Assembly (NCBI RefSeq): GCF_018403245.1
Contig: NZ_BOSH01000002.1
Location: 558,001-622,000 of the forward strand
DNA length: 64,000 nt
Direction of reading: 5' to 3'
DNA from: Paenibacillus sp. J2TS4
GTDB taxonomy: Bacteria; Bacillota; Bacilli; Paenibacillales; NBRC-103111
Shown here: one piece after another, positions 24,350 to 33,387 of the stretch
How positions within the stretch are numbered: the stretch's first letter is position 1
How the letters are laid out: each line of letters begins with the position of its first letter
Program-made: the position numbers and the translations under genes
Notes under the pieces: model-generated
What the model was told of the DNA's origin: nothing
Databases searched by the model: none
The model's input: only the letters and a program-made list of their open reading frames with translations

Positions 24350-26656
24350 CTACAGAGCAGGGTGCTCGTGCTTAGCTTTCAGAGCAGACCAACGTCTCTC
24401 GACCTCTGCTTCGAACGCCTGTAAAGCCTCCGCGTACTCCTCCTTCACCATGTGCTTTGTTTTCCCCATTGTTTTCAACCAGTCCACCAGTGGAATGCGC
24501 TTCTTCTTTTCATCTGGATTGTACGTAATATTCGTTATTCCCCGCTCCACTTCATACAGCGGGAAGAAGCAGGATTCGACAGCCGCTCCCACAATGTTCG
24601 AGCCGTCCTGATCTTCCGACAGCCAATTTAACGGACAGGCGATCAAGATTTTCCCGTAGACCAGCCCTTCATTCTGCGAGTACCATTGAGCTTTGGCCGC
24701 TTTGCGGACCAAATCCTGGGGATAGGCCTCAGAGCCGGTGAAGACGTACGGAATATGGGTGGCCGCCATAATTTGCGCTGTGTCTTTATGATGAAACAAC
24801 TTGCCTCCCTGGAAAGATCCTACATTGGAAGTAGAGGTGCGATGCCCCATCGGCGTCGAGTAAGACAATTGTGCCCCTGTGTTCATATAGCCTTCATTAT
24901 CGTACTCCAGAATGATCATTTTATGATTGCGCAGCGCAGCCCCAATGGCCGGGCCCATGCCGATATCCATTCCTCCGTCTCCGGTAATCATGACGAAGGT
25001 AAAGTCATCGGGCAAGTTCAAGTCATCCAGCTCGCCTCTTCTTTTACGCTCCCAGAACATCTCCACGACTCCGGAGAGAGTGGCGGCTCCGTTCTGAAAC
25101 AGGTTGTGAATGTAGGTGGCCTTGTGGGAGGAATATGGGTATCCGGTCGTAACGACCATCGCGCAGCCGGTATGGAACAGGGCGACGATATCGCCTTCGA
25201 TTCCTTTGAAGAACAGCTCCAGCCCCGAGAAAATCCCACAGCCTGGGCAAGCTCCGTGACCCGGAGCGATTCGTTTGGGCTTGCGGGTTAGCGATCGCAG
25301 CGGAGGCATTTTGACCGTCAGCTTGCCGCTTTGCTCATCCGGCTTAACCGTAATAAGCCCGGTTTTAAGCTCCTCGAACTTCATGGGCTTCAGAACGCGC
25401 TTGGGCGCTTTCGCAGGATCGCCTGGAGTATGTCCGAAATAGTCAAACGGAACCTCCACCTTGCCCTTATTCACGGCATCCATAGCCAATTGGAAGAAGT
25501 GATGGCCGTCCTCGGCATAGAAATCCTTGCCGCCCAGGCCGTATACTCTGCTGATAACCTGCGTGTCCCGGTTCCCATGGGTGAACAGAGCCGCCTTCAC
25601 TTCCAGAACCATATTGCCTCCGTGTCCGCCATAGGAATCCGCCCGGTCGCCCACCGTCACTGCTTTAACCTTCCTCAGTGCTTCAGCTATCGCCTTGGCG
25701 GGAAACGGGCGGATCATGTTAGGCGAGATAGAGCCCGCTTTGATTCCCTCGGCCCGCAGTTGATCGACGACATCTTTAATGATCTCGGCGGAAGAGTTGA
25801 GCAGGAGCACCGCCACCTCCGCATCCTCCATCCGGTACAGATCCAGAAGCGGGTAATCTCGCCCGGTTAATTCGCAATACTCCCGCCGAATCCGGTCGTA
25901 GACTTCTTCCGCCTTGTACATGGCCATAGACTGCTGATAACAGTTGTTAATATAATCAGGTTCGTTCATGTACGGACCTACCGTAATGGGATTATGGCGG
26001 TCCAGTGTATCCGGAAACCCGCGAACCGGCTGCTCTCCGATAAACTTGTGAACATCCGCGCGATGCGCAAACGTCTGTACTCTCCGCTTTTGATGAGAGG
26101 TGAAGTATCCGTCGGAAGCTACCAATACAGGCAGACGGACCTCAGGATCCTCAGCCAGCTTGATTGCCATAATATTCATATCATATACGGCCTGCGGGTC
26201 CCGGCACATCAGGATCGGCCAACCGGTGTTCAAGGCGTAGTATAAATCGGAATGATCCCCGTGTATATCCAGCGGCCCCGACACGGACCGGCACACCAGA
26301 TTCATCACCATCGGAAAGCGGGTCCCCGATTGCACCGGCATCTGCTCCAGCATGTACAGATAGCCGTTGGCGCTCGTAGCGTTGAACACCCGGCCGCCCG
26401 CCGTCGACGCCCCATAGCAGACTCCCGCAGAGCCGTGTTCGCCATCAGCGGGAATCAACACAATATCATGCTGGCCATTTGCCTTCATCAAATCGAGAAA
26501 TTGGGCTACTTCCGTCGAGGGGGAGATCGGAAAGTAACCCATAATGTGATAATTTATTTGATGGGCCGCATAAGCCGCCATCTCGTTTCCCGATTCATAG
26601 ACAATCCTTTGTTCGACCTTCCCTTGACCTATTTCTTTCTTCAAATCCATTGCCAT
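24350..26656 (-). CDS. 2-oxoacid:ferredoxin oxidoreductase, fused alpha-beta subunits
   Basis: 768 residues joining the alpha and beta subunits of a pyruvate/2-oxoacid:ferredoxin oxidoreductase, which oxidises a 2-oxoacid with CoA to acyl-CoA, CO2 and reduced ferredoxin. Residues about 20-410 are PorA-like (INYHIMGYFPISPSTEVAQF, ADGEHGSAGVCYGASTAGGR, IRPFPAKAIAEALRKVKAVTVGDRA). Residues about 475-700 are PorB-like, with the proximal cluster ligands in GHGACPGCGIFSG and the thiamine-PP motif TGDGGMDIGMGPAIGAALRNH. It follows the gamma-delta fusion by 46 bp. Substrate choice is not readable. Two-polypeptide forms are less common than PorABCD or the single-chain NifJ. Confidence 0.88.
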   Translation of the reverse strand: MAMDLKKEIGQGKVEQRIVYESGNEMAAYAAHQINYHIMGYFPISPSTEVAQFLDLMKANGQHDIVLIPADGEHGSAGVCYGASTAGGRVFNATSANGYLYMLEQMPVQSGTRFPMVMNLVCRSVSGPLDIHGDHSDLYYALNTGWPILMCRDPQAVYDMNIMAIKLAEDPEVRLPVLVASDGYFTSHQKRRVQTFAHRADVHKFIGEQPVRGFPDTLDRHNPITVGPYMNEPDYINNCYQQSMAMYKAEEVYDRIRREYCELTGRDYPLLDLYRMEDAEVAVLLLNSSAEIIKDVVDQLRAEGIKAGSISPNMIRPFPAKAIAEALRKVKAVTVGDRADSYGGHGGNMVLEVKAALFTHGNRDTQVISRVYGLGGKDFYAEDGHHFFQLAMDAVNKGKVEVPFDYFGHTPGDPAKAPKRVLKPMKFEELKTGLITVKPDEQSGKLTVKMPPLRSLTRKPKRIAPGHGACPGCGIFSGLELFFKGIEGDIVALFHTGCAMVVTTGYPYSSHKATYIHNLFQNGAATLSGVVEMFWERKRRGELDDLNLPDDFTFVMITGDGGMDIGMGPAIGAALRNHKMIILEYDNEGYMNTGAQLSYSTPMGHRTSTSNVGSFQGGKLFHHKDTAQIMAATHIPYVFTGSEAYPQDLVRKAAKAQWYSQNEGLVYGKILIACPLNWLSEDQDGSNIVGAAVESCFFPLYEVERGITNITYNPDEKKKRIPLVDWLKTMGKTKHMVKEEYAEALQAFEAEVERRWSALKAKHEHPAL

Positions 26657-26702
26657 TGGCTATTCCACCCTTCTCCTTATGGAATGATCTACTATGGATT
26701 CC

Positions 26703-27707
26703 TTATAAAGCCAAGTCAAAACGGTGCGGAACCCGGTGTTGATCGGCATAGCCCTCCTCTTCTCTCGCGCTGGCCAACGCTTCCGTAGGACAAGCCTGAA
26801 CGCATTTAAGACAGCCTTTGCAGTACTGATAATCGATGCCTTGCAGAAACATTTGCGGACGCCCTCGCCTGTCCTCCTGCTCATCCCAGACGAAGCAAAA
26901 ATCCGGGCAAACGTTATCGCATGCCGCGCAATGAATACATTTGTCCAGGTCAAAATGAGGCATCATCCCCGCCCGGGATATGCTCAAATCTTTCAATATA
27001 CTATTCCCCGGATTAGTAATCGTTCCTCCCATCGGCTGTGTGGCATAGCCTAGCAGCGGAGTATCCTGACGTACATAGCCCGGCATAACCTCGCCTTCCG
27101 GGAGCTCGAACGTTTGGGACTTAACCTCATTGTAACCCCTTTCAAACGTGTTGAGCGCCGGTTGAACCGCTTGGGGGTATTTCTTTTCAAGAGACTTGCG
27201 GATGACCTGCTTCATTTGATCCGGATCGAGAAACGGACAAAGCTTGAACAGGGCTCCAAGCATCGCCATATTGACCCGGTTTTTTTCCTCCAAGGCGATA
27301 GCAATGGCATCTAATACGGCTATAGTGCCGCCCTTCAGATTCATTCTTTGTTTAAGCTGTTCGGGGGTTTTCGCTGAATTGACCAGAACAAGGCTGTCTT
27401 CGTAGATTCCGCTGATGACGTTGATGGTTTTGGATAGAGATTCATGGAAGATACCGACAATGTGAGGCCGTTCGACTGGAGTAGTATCGCGGATGTTAGT
27501 AGTATGATCGCAAAAACGGATGTGCGCCTTAACAGGGGAGCCTTTCTTTTCCGAACCGTAAGAGGAGAAGCTAACGCCGTTCAAGCCGGAACCGACGACA
27601 CCGGCTTCCGCAAGCATTTTGCCCGCCAGGTTGGCCCCGAGACCGCCAATCGATTCCAATCGGATTTCAAAAAATCCCAGTTCATTTAGTTTTGGCAAAG
27701 TAACCAT
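26703..27707 (-). CDS. 2-oxoacid:ferredoxin oxidoreductase, fused gamma-delta subunits
   Basis: 334 residues. The N-terminal 190 residues are the gamma (PorG) domain: FEIRLESIGGLGANLAGKMLAEAG and GVSFSSYGSEKKGSPVKAHIRF bind CoA and contact alpha. A linker leads to a delta (PorD) ferredoxin domain with two 4Fe-4S motifs, CIHCAACDNVCP and CKGCLKCVQACP (about 253-264 and 296-307), that relay electrons to ferredoxin. Strong site AAAGGAGCAGTGCT precedes the ATG. With the downstream fusion it supplies all four functional domains in two chains. Expression is probably from the promoter near 27.78 kb. Confidence 0.88.
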   Translation of the reverse strand: MVTLPKLNELGFFEIRLESIGGLGANLAGKMLAEAGVVGSGLNGVSFSSYGSEKKGSPVKAHIRFCDHTTNIRDTTPVERPHIVGIFHESLSKTINVISGIYEDSLVLVNSAKTPEQLKQRMNLKGGTIAVLDAIAIALEEKNRVNMAMLGALFKLCPFLDPDQMKQVIRKSLEKKYPQAVQPALNTFERGYNEVKSQTFELPEGEVMPGYVRQDTPLLGYATQPMGGTITNPGNSILKDLSISRAGMMPHFDLDKCIHCAACDNVCPDFCFVWDEQEDRRGRPQMFLQGIDYQYCKGCLKCVQACPTEALASAREEEGYADQHRVPHRFDLAL

Positions 27708-27767
27708 AGCACTGCTCCTTTCGCAGGATCATTACATCCAATATATTTCGAATATTTCTATAATTTA

Positions 27768-27795
27768 ATATTATCAGTTAATTCTCTATAATCAA
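27768..27795 (-). promoter_or_regulatory. Putative promoter of the oxidoreductase operon
   Basis: Minus strand TTGATT (27790-27795), 16 bp, TAATAT (27768-27773), 61 bp upstream of the gamma-delta ATG. The surrounding 250 bp is very AT-rich. The rest of 27796-28075 holds no gene that I can see. Confidence 0.35.
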
Positions 27796-28077
27796 CCATT
27801 TTTTGTATCCAAAAACCGAAAGACAAGCCCTGATCTGCGAAAAATGACGCCCGGATTTGAAACGAATGAGCAAGGTGTAATCATTTAATTTAATTAATAT
27901 TTAATGTTATTAATTAAAATTTCGGAGCATCTTAAAATTGGGGGTGATTTTGCAACATAGTATGAGCTGGAATCCAATAAAGCCACTTATAGAAGTTATT
28001 CATTAGCCGCTCCATAAATGCCCGTAGAATGTATGAATTTTGCTTGGGGAGGCTTTCTTTGATGCCATAGTGAACCT

Positions 28078-28113
28078 CCCCGACTTACTCGCTATCGTGA
28101 GTTGAAGTCGGGG
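28078..28113. repeat. Right-end hairpin of the IS605-type element
   Basis: CCCCGACTT ... AAGTCGGGG, 9-bp stem, with an inner ACTC/GAGT pairing. Sequences of this kind (CCCGACTT...AAGTCGGGG) close many tnpB-type elements in Firmicutes. Confidence 0.6.
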
Positions 28114-28123
28114 CTTCTTACCA

Positions 28124-28195
28124 CGGATAACTTCATGTACCTATTGTAGATAGGGATTTGCCCGATCTACTCCATATCAAAAGTACGGGGTATCT
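28124..28195. repeat. IS605-type subterminal segment (copy 2; candidate omega-RNA region)
   Basis: About 72 bp matching 11744-11814 with few differences. It lies 3' of the tnpB remnant, where guide (omega) RNAs of TnpB systems are encoded. The internal hairpin GTAGATAGGG-ATTTG-CCCGATCTAC differs from copy 1 by paired changes. Active RNA production is not shown. Confidence 0.55.
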
Positions 28196-28308
28196 GTGAA
28201 GTTGTCTTAGTAAGCAACCTATGCCTCTTGTAGACATCGGGGGCGGAACAGCCCGTCTACTACTTTCTTGCCTAAGCAATCCGTAGATACTTCATCTTGC
28301 TTTCTACA

Positions 28309-28693
28309 TCAAAATGCAGGAACTCGCCATAGAATGCTTGGCTGAGTATATTCCTGGCTCACCTTGAACCCGTCTTTGACCCATTTCGTATTGTAGTGCT
28401 TCTTGATCTTATAGGGGTATTTAGCAGATTGGATGCCCTTACGCACCGCTTGGTGGGCGACGTCTCGTGCGAACAAGTACTTATGACTGCTTCTGAAGCT
28501 CTGACTGCGAAATCCATTTCCGATGCTCCAAATAGTAGTTCTTAGCGAGCTGCAAGCACGTATTCCACACCTGGGCAGATTCGCGATTACAGGCATATAG
28601 TCGCTCGATATCTCGTTTGGAGGCATGGAACCGTACAATTTGAACACTAATCATAGAACCCACCCCGAACATTTGTTCCATTCTTACACACAT
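28309..28693 (-). pseudogene. tnpB remnant (N-terminal part, frameshifted)
   Basis: Two overlapping frames together encode the start of a TnpB nuclease. The first gives MISVQIVRFHASKRDIERLY and VWNTCLQLAKNYYLEHRKWISQSELQK; after a frame change near 28490 the second gives KYLFARDVAHQAVRKGIQSA, then YPYKIKKHYNTKWVKDGFKV. Compared with intact relatives a dozen or so residues are missing at the junction, and everything after GFKV, including the RuvC residues and zinc finger, is absent. The protein would be inactive. Strand and order agree with the end hairpins. Confidence 0.7.
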
Positions 28694-28829
28694 ACATTCC
28701 TGTTCGGGGAATTTTTCACATCAAAGTGACTAGAACAAATCCAGGCTTTCCCTGCATATCTCCGTTCGGGAAAGGCCTCATTCATCTCCCACCTGCTTCG
28801 CTGAGGAAGGAGACTTCTGACGCAAGTTG

Positions 28830-29480
28830 TTAAATAACCAGAGTTGAAAGAGATTCCAAAACATCGGCTGCTTTACATACCGTTACGCCTATATTCCCCA
28901 TCTCCTGTATCCCTCTATCATACACTTGTGACATGGCATCCTTAACCATCACTATACGAAAGTCTCTTTCACTAGCTTCGTACATGGAGGTACGCGGGCA
29001 ATTCGGAAAATTACAGCCCGTGAATACTAGTGTATTCATTCCTTGATTTTGCAGGAAGCTCTCTAGATCCGTTTTATAAAATGCACCCCAACGAGATTTA
29101 TACATGACCCATTCTTTATTACCTATCGATTGGAATTCGCCGTTTAATAACTTGCCGGCATTCAACTGTTTGTAGTCCGGTGGCCGAATCTCTTCCGCCA
29201 ATTCCGCACCCTCACTATTTGGAGCAGCGATTCTGGCCCCATTCTCAACGGCTTCTTTACGGCATAAATCCACATTGGAACCATCTTCCTTGTAGTAACG
29301 AATCACATGTAAAACAGGTAATCCTTTTGCTCTATATGCCTCCAGGACCTGATTCATTGTCGGCAAAACCGCGGCTGTCCCTGTGATTTCAGCAGGGGCA
29401 CCTGGTAATGTGAAGTCGTTTTGTGTGTCGACGGTTATAAGAATGGAGTGCTCCCAATGCGGCTCTGTATATTTACTCAT
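28830..29480 (-). CDS. Isochorismatase-family cysteine hydrolase
   Basis: 216 residues of the isochorismatase-like fold. The catalytic triad is visible: Asp in ITVDTQNDFTLPG (about 18), Lys in WVMYKSRWGAFYKT, and the nucleophile Cys in VFTGCNFPNCPRTSMYEASERDF with the family's cis-peptide neighbourhood. Members hydrolyse isochorismate, nicotinamide, N-carbamoyl compounds or similar amides; this one is not assignable. The second Cys in NCPRTS, where most relatives have V/C-E-x-T, is characteristic of a sub-branch. GGAGGGACAAA precedes the ATG. The gene is flanked by the IS remnant and the repeat-rich spacer. Confidence 0.85.
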   Translation of the reverse strand: MSKYTEPHWEHSILITVDTQNDFTLPGAPAEITGTAAVLPTMNQVLEAYRAKGLPVLHVIRYYKEDGSNVDLCRKEAVENGARIAAPNSEGAELAEEIRPPDYKQLNAGKLLNGEFQSIGNKEWVMYKSRWGAFYKTDLESFLQNQGMNTLVFTGCNFPNCPRTSMYEASERDFRIVMVKDAMSQVYDRGIQEMGNIGVTVCKAADVLESLSTLVI

Positions 29481-29539
29481 TTTGTCCCTCCTCTTTCAGC
29501 GCTACTATTATTAACATTATATAAGATTATGGTTGGGCT

Positions 29540-29965
29540 TAGCTAACCCTTTTCAACAGTGAATTGTGTTCTATTTCATTCAACTTCAGGTGCGTTCGCG
29601 CAAGGATCATCTGATATGGATGGGACACATCTATAGAACCAGCAAATGTGCAGGTCTTTGGGAGGGGTTGAATTGAAATCAGCAAATGACATGCAATTGT
29701 GCAGGTGAATTTAGCCTTTTGGCCGATTTTCCACTTTTGGTGGCGAATGACCTGCACTATCGCACGTCTTCTTCAATATTTGCTGATTTTCGCAAACTGA
29801 CATGTATTTCTGCATGTCTTTGCGATTTTCAAGAGGTTATTCTCATCGCAGAAATAACAAGAGGAGCGAGGGGACAACCGATAGACCCGGATTTATCCCC
29901 TCGCCAATACGGTGCATCCACAGAACAGTGCGGTCCTTGCGGAGTAGGGTTGCTTTTTGCACTAT
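29540..29965. repeat. Spacer with short direct and inverted motifs
   Basis: No gene. AGCAAATG (29641, 29681) and GTGCAGGT (29649, 29700) recur, inverted as GACCTGCAC (29749) and ATTTGCTGA (29779). Together they look like decayed palindromic units of a dispersed intergenic repeat. The long plus-strand frames through here continue from the minisatellite and are not credible genes. Confidence 0.4.
29791..29824. repeat. 12-bp hairpin CGCAAA-GACATG / CATGTC-TTTGCG
   Basis: CGCAAA and GACATG pair with CATGTC and TTTGCG around TATTTCTG, interrupted only by a 2-nt bulge. No U tract follows. Probably part of the surrounding repeat. Confidence 0.5.
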
Positions 29966-30405
29966 GCCGTCCATGCGCGGTGCACAGCTGCTCTGCACTT
30001 GCCGTCCATGCGCGGTGCACAGTTGCTCTCTCCACTTGCCGTCCATGCGCGGTGCACAGTTGCTCTCTCCACTTGCCGTCCATGCGCGGTGCACAGTTGC
30101 TCTCTCCACTTGCCGTCCATGCGCGGTGCACAGTTGCTCTCTCCACTTGCCGTCCATGCGCGGTGCACAGTTGCTCTCTCCACTTGCCGTCCATGCGCGG
30201 TGCACAGTTGCTCTCTCCACTTGCCGTCCATGCGCGGTGCACAGTTGCTCTCTCCACTTGCCGTCCATGCGCGGTGCACAGTTGCTCTCTCCACTTGCCG
30301 TCCATGCGCGGTGCACAGTTGCTCTCTCCACTTGCCGTCCATGCGCGGTGCACAGTTGCTCTCTCCACTTGCCGTCCATGCAGAGCCACAGTTGCTTTCT
30401 TCACT
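29966..30405. repeat. 37-bp minisatellite, 12 tandem copies
   Basis: The unit GCCGTCCATGCGCGGTGCAC followed by AGTTGCTCTCTCCACTT is repeated at 30001, 30038, 30075, 30112, 30149, 30186, 30223, 30260, 30297 and 30334 with no difference I can see. Divergent 35-bp units close each side (29966 and 30371). Because 37 is not a multiple of three and the unit has no stop in any frame, all six frames stay open. The array ends 7 bp from the gcvPB stop, so in gcv transcripts it forms the 3' end. Confidence 0.95.
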
Positions 30406-30411
30406 GAGCTA

Positions 30412-31890
30412 TCAATAAGGAGCGCAGCTGCAATTCAATACAGGCTTGCGGGCCGCCAACGTTTCATCCAATCTTTGGACAACCGTAGAATACGGCGCGT
30501 TTTTCACCAAATCGGGATTCTCTTCCGCTTCCTTGGCAATTTGAATCATCGCTTCGATGAAGCCATCCAGCGTCTCCTTGCTCTCGGTTTCGGTCGGCTC
30601 TATCATGATGCATTCCTCGACATTAAGCGGAAAATAAATCGTTGGCGGGTGATATCCGAAATCGAGAAGCCGTTTGGCTATATCTAATGTGCGTACTCCG
30701 AGCTTTTTCTGGCGGTTGCCGGAAAGCACAAATTCATGCTTGCAAAATCGCTCATACGGAACATCGAAATACGGAGCGAGCTTCTTCAACATGTAGTTGG
30801 CATTAAGAACAGCGTTCTCCGACACCTGCCGCAAGCCCTCCCCGCCGTAACTCAATATATACACATAGGCGCGCAGCAGAATTCCGAAGTTGCCATAGTA
30901 GCTTTTCACTCGGCCGATGGAGTGAGGCCGCTCATAATCGAGGAAGAAGCTTCCGTCTTCCCGACATGCAACAATCGGCGCGGGCAAGAAAGGAATCAAC
31001 TTCGCTTTCACGCCTACCGGTCCGGCTCCCGGCCCCCCGCCTCCATGAGGTGTGCTCATCGTCTTATGCAAGTTGAGATGAACGACGTCAAAACCCATAT
31101 CACCGGGACGGGTAATCCCCATAATGGCATTGGCGTTAGCCCCGTCATAATATAACAGTCCTCCGGCCTCATGGACAATGCCGGCTATCTCCTCGATCCG
31201 TTCTTCGAATAAGCCTAGCGTATTCGGATTCGTCAGCATCAGGGCCGCGACGTCGGGACCGATCGCTTCCCGCAGCGCCTCCAGATCGACCAAGCCTCGC
31301 GAATCCGATGGAATCGTGACCGTTTCAAAACCGGCTACTGATGCGCTGGCGGGATTTGTCCCGTGGGCAGAATCAGGGACGATGACCTTGGTCCGTTGTT
31401 CCCCACGGCTTTCATGATAGGCACGGATCATCATTAGCCCGGTCCATTCTCCATGGGCGCCGGCCGCAGGCTGCAGAGTGATTTGGTCCATGCCGGTAGT
31501 TTCTCTCAGATCCTCCTGCAGACGATACAGCACTTCCAACGCTCCCTGTATCGATTCTTCCGGCTGGTAAGGATGAATTTTGGCAAAGCCGGTAAAACGG
31601 GCCACATCCTCGTTAATCTTCGGATTATACTTCATCGTGCAGGAGCCCAGTGGATAAAACCCGTTGTCTATTCCAAAATTCCGCCGGGACAGCTCAGTAT
31701 AATGACGAATGACATCAACTTCATAGACCTCCGGCAGTTCAGCTTGCTTCTCCCGCAGCATCGATGCAGGCAGGAGAGTCGTCCATTCGACTTCCGGAAC
31801 ATCGCTAGGCGGCAAGGAATAGCCGATGCGTCCGGGCCTGCTTAATTCGAAAATGGTAGCTTTGTCATGCTTCTCACCGTTGCCGGTCAT
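30412..31890 (-). CDS. gcvPB: Glycine dehydrogenase (decarboxylating) subunit 2
   Basis: 492 residues, the C-terminal half of the PLP-dependent P protein, which decarboxylates glycine and passes the aminomethyl group to lipoyl-GcvH. The PLP lysine lies in [45 protein letters not shown] is a conserved late block. The start is the ATG at 31890 that overlaps the gcvPA stop (ATGA), with GGAGGG inside gcvPA; the earlier in-frame ATG at 31896 has no ribosome site. It is the last gene of gcvT-gcvPA-gcvPB. The stop is 7 bp from a minisatellite and no terminator is seen between them. Confidence 0.95.
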   Translation of the reverse strand: MTGNGEKHDKATIFELSRPGRIGYSLPPSDVPEVEWTTLLPASMLREKQAELPEVYEVDVIRHYTELSRRNFGIDNGFYPLGSCTMKYNPKINEDVARFTGFAKIHPYQPEESIQGALEVLYRLQEDLRETTGMDQITLQPAAGAHGEWTGLMMIRAYHESRGEQRTKVIVPDSAHGTNPASASVAGFETVTIPSDSRGLVDLEALREAIGPDVAALMLTNPNTLGLFEERIEEIAGIVHEAGGLLYYDGANANAIMGITRPGDMGFDVVHLNLHKTMSTPHGGGGPGAGPVGVKAKLIPFLPAPIVACREDGSFFLDYERPHSIGRVKSYYGNFGILLRAYVYILSYGGEGLRQVSENAVLNANYMLKKLAPYFDVPYERFCKHEFVLSGNRQKKLGVRTLDIAKRLLDFGYHPPTIYFPLNVEECIMIEPTETESKETLDGFIEAMIQIAKEAEENPDLVKNAPYSTVVQRLDETLAARKPVLNCSCAPY

Positions 31891-33239
31891 AGCCATCCCT
31901 CCAATGCAGATGCGAATAATTCTATCTCTTCCCGACTCCGCTGCTCGGTGACGGCGACCAGCATATGCCCGGCCAGTTCGGAATAATCCCGTCCCAGATC
32001 GAATCCGCCGATCATGCCGGAAGCCAGCAAGTGCCGGTTAAGCTCCCGGATATCGCTTCCTTCCGGCAGCTTGATTACGAATTCGTTAAAGAAAGGCGCG
32101 GAGAACGGCAATTCTATCCCCTTGATAGAGCTAAGGGCTTGCGCTGCAAAATTCGATTTTTGCAGGTTAAGGGCGGCAACCTCGCGGATGCCCTGTTTGC
32201 CCATCGTCGATAAGTAGACGGATGCGCATAAAGCTAGCAGCGCTTGGTTGGAGCAAATATTGCTCGTCGCTTTTTCCCTGCGAATATGCTGTTCCCGCGC
32301 CTGCAGCGTCAGGACGAAGCCTCTCTTGCCATGACGATCCACCGTCTGCCCGACTATCCGCCCGGGCATTCGCCTCATCCATGGAGTCGAGGCGGCAAAG
32401 TAGCCGCACGTAGGTCCTCCAAGAGCGGCGGGAATACCGAGCGGCTGGGCGTCTCCCACCACGAGATCGGCTCCCATCGCCCCCGGCGCCTCCAGCAGGC
32501 CGAGCGCCAGCGGATTGCTGCTTACGACAAGCAAGCCCTTCACCCGATGAATGAGCGGCTCGATAGCGCGGATATCCTCGACACAGCCGAAAAAGTTGGG
32601 CGATTGCACGAGAACGGCCGCCGTCTCTTCATCGATCAGGGAAGCCAGCTGCCGCACATCCGTTACTCCATTCGCATAGCCGGCTTCTACTACTTCGACA
32701 TTCAATCCTTTGGCTGTTGTCCGCAATATTTGCCGGGCTTCGGGGTGGACCGTGCCGGAGACGATAAGGCGCTTGCGTTTGGTCGCTCCGACCGCGAGTG
32801 CGCCAGCCTCGGCCAAGGCAGTCGCCCCGTCGTACATCGAAGCATTGGCAACGGCCATACCGGTTAGCTCGCAGATGTAAGACTGGAATTCGAAGATCGC
32901 CTGCAGCTCCCCCTGGCTGATTTCCGGCTGGTACGGAGTATACGCCGTATAAAATTCCGATCGGGAAAGGACATGGTTGATCACGACTGGAATATGATGA
33001 TCATAGATGCCCGCTCCCAGAAAACAGGCATACTGCTCAAAATCTGCGTTCTTGGCGGACAGCTTACGCATGAGGCGAAGCAATTCCGGCTCGCTTAACG
33101 CAGCAGAAACATTCAGCTTTCCTTTATGCCTGACACTGTCGGGGATATCGGCAAACAGTTCGTCCATGGAGGATATTCCGATGTCCGCCAGCATCTCTTT
33201 CCGATCCTGCCCGGTCAACGGCAAATAACGGTGCATCAT
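31887..33239 (-). CDS. gcvPA: Glycine dehydrogenase (decarboxylating) subunit 1
   Basis: 450 residues, the N-terminal half of the split P protein. It shows [19 protein letters not shown] at the start, [23 protein letters not shown], the [19 protein letters not shown] block and [45 protein letters not shown]. The split P protein is usual in Bacillales. AAGGAGCTTGAAGCG precedes the ATG. It lies about 150 bp after gcvT and overlaps gcvPB by 4 bp, so the two P subunits are made together. Confidence 0.95.
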   Translation of the reverse strand: MMHRYLPLTGQDRKEMLADIGISSMDELFADIPDSVRHKGKLNVSAALSEPELLRLMRKLSAKNADFEQYACFLGAGIYDHHIPVVINHVLSRSEFYTAYTPYQPEISQGELQAIFEFQSYICELTGMAVANASMYDGATALAEAGALAVGATKRKRLIVSGTVHPEARQILRTTAKGLNVEVVEAGYANGVTDVRQLASLIDEETAAVLVQSPNFFGCVEDIRAIEPLIHRVKGLLVVSSNPLALGLLEAPGAMGADLVVGDAQPLGIPAALGGPTCGYFAASTPWMRRMPGRIVGQTVDRHGKRGFVLTLQAREQHIRREKATSNICSNQALLALCASVYLSTMGKQGIREVAALNLQKSNFAAQALSSIKGIELPFSAPFFNEFVIKLPEGSDIRELNRHLLASGMIGGFDLGRDYSELAGHMLVAVTEQRSREEIELFASALEGWL

Positions 33240-33387
33240 CGCTTCAAGCTCCTTTTTTAATAAGAGTTAGATTACTGCTATGCTAAAGCCCCCTCCGACA
33301 GCAGCCACATCTGGCTTTCCGGCCCTATTCCGTAACTAAGAGGAGTGTGTCTCGTAAAGATGTATCAAGCCGTATCTAAGGAATGCC

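Larger units (their letters stand above)
28076..28712 (-). mobile_element. Decayed IS200/IS605-family (tnpB-type) element
   Basis: About 640 bp with a hairpin at each end and remains of tnpB between. One end carries CCCCGACTT / AAGTCGGGG (28078-28113), overlapped by a second pairing GGGGAGG / CCTCCCC (28046-28081). The other end carries CCCCGAACA / TGTTCGGGG (28663-28709). Subterminal hairpins rather than terminal inverted repeats are typical of this family. The catalytic two thirds of tnpB is absent and tnpA was not seen, so it cannot move by itself. Exact ends were not established. Confidence 0.65.

Noticed and set aside
29966..30405. CRISPR array
   Set aside because: The units are head-to-tail with no unique spacers and there are no cas genes nearby.
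29686..30687. Cys/Leu/His-rich long frames on both strands across the minisatellite
   Set aside because: They exist only because the 37-bp unit lacks stops in every frame. The flanking parts are antisense to gcvPB or intergenic and no ribosome site is present.
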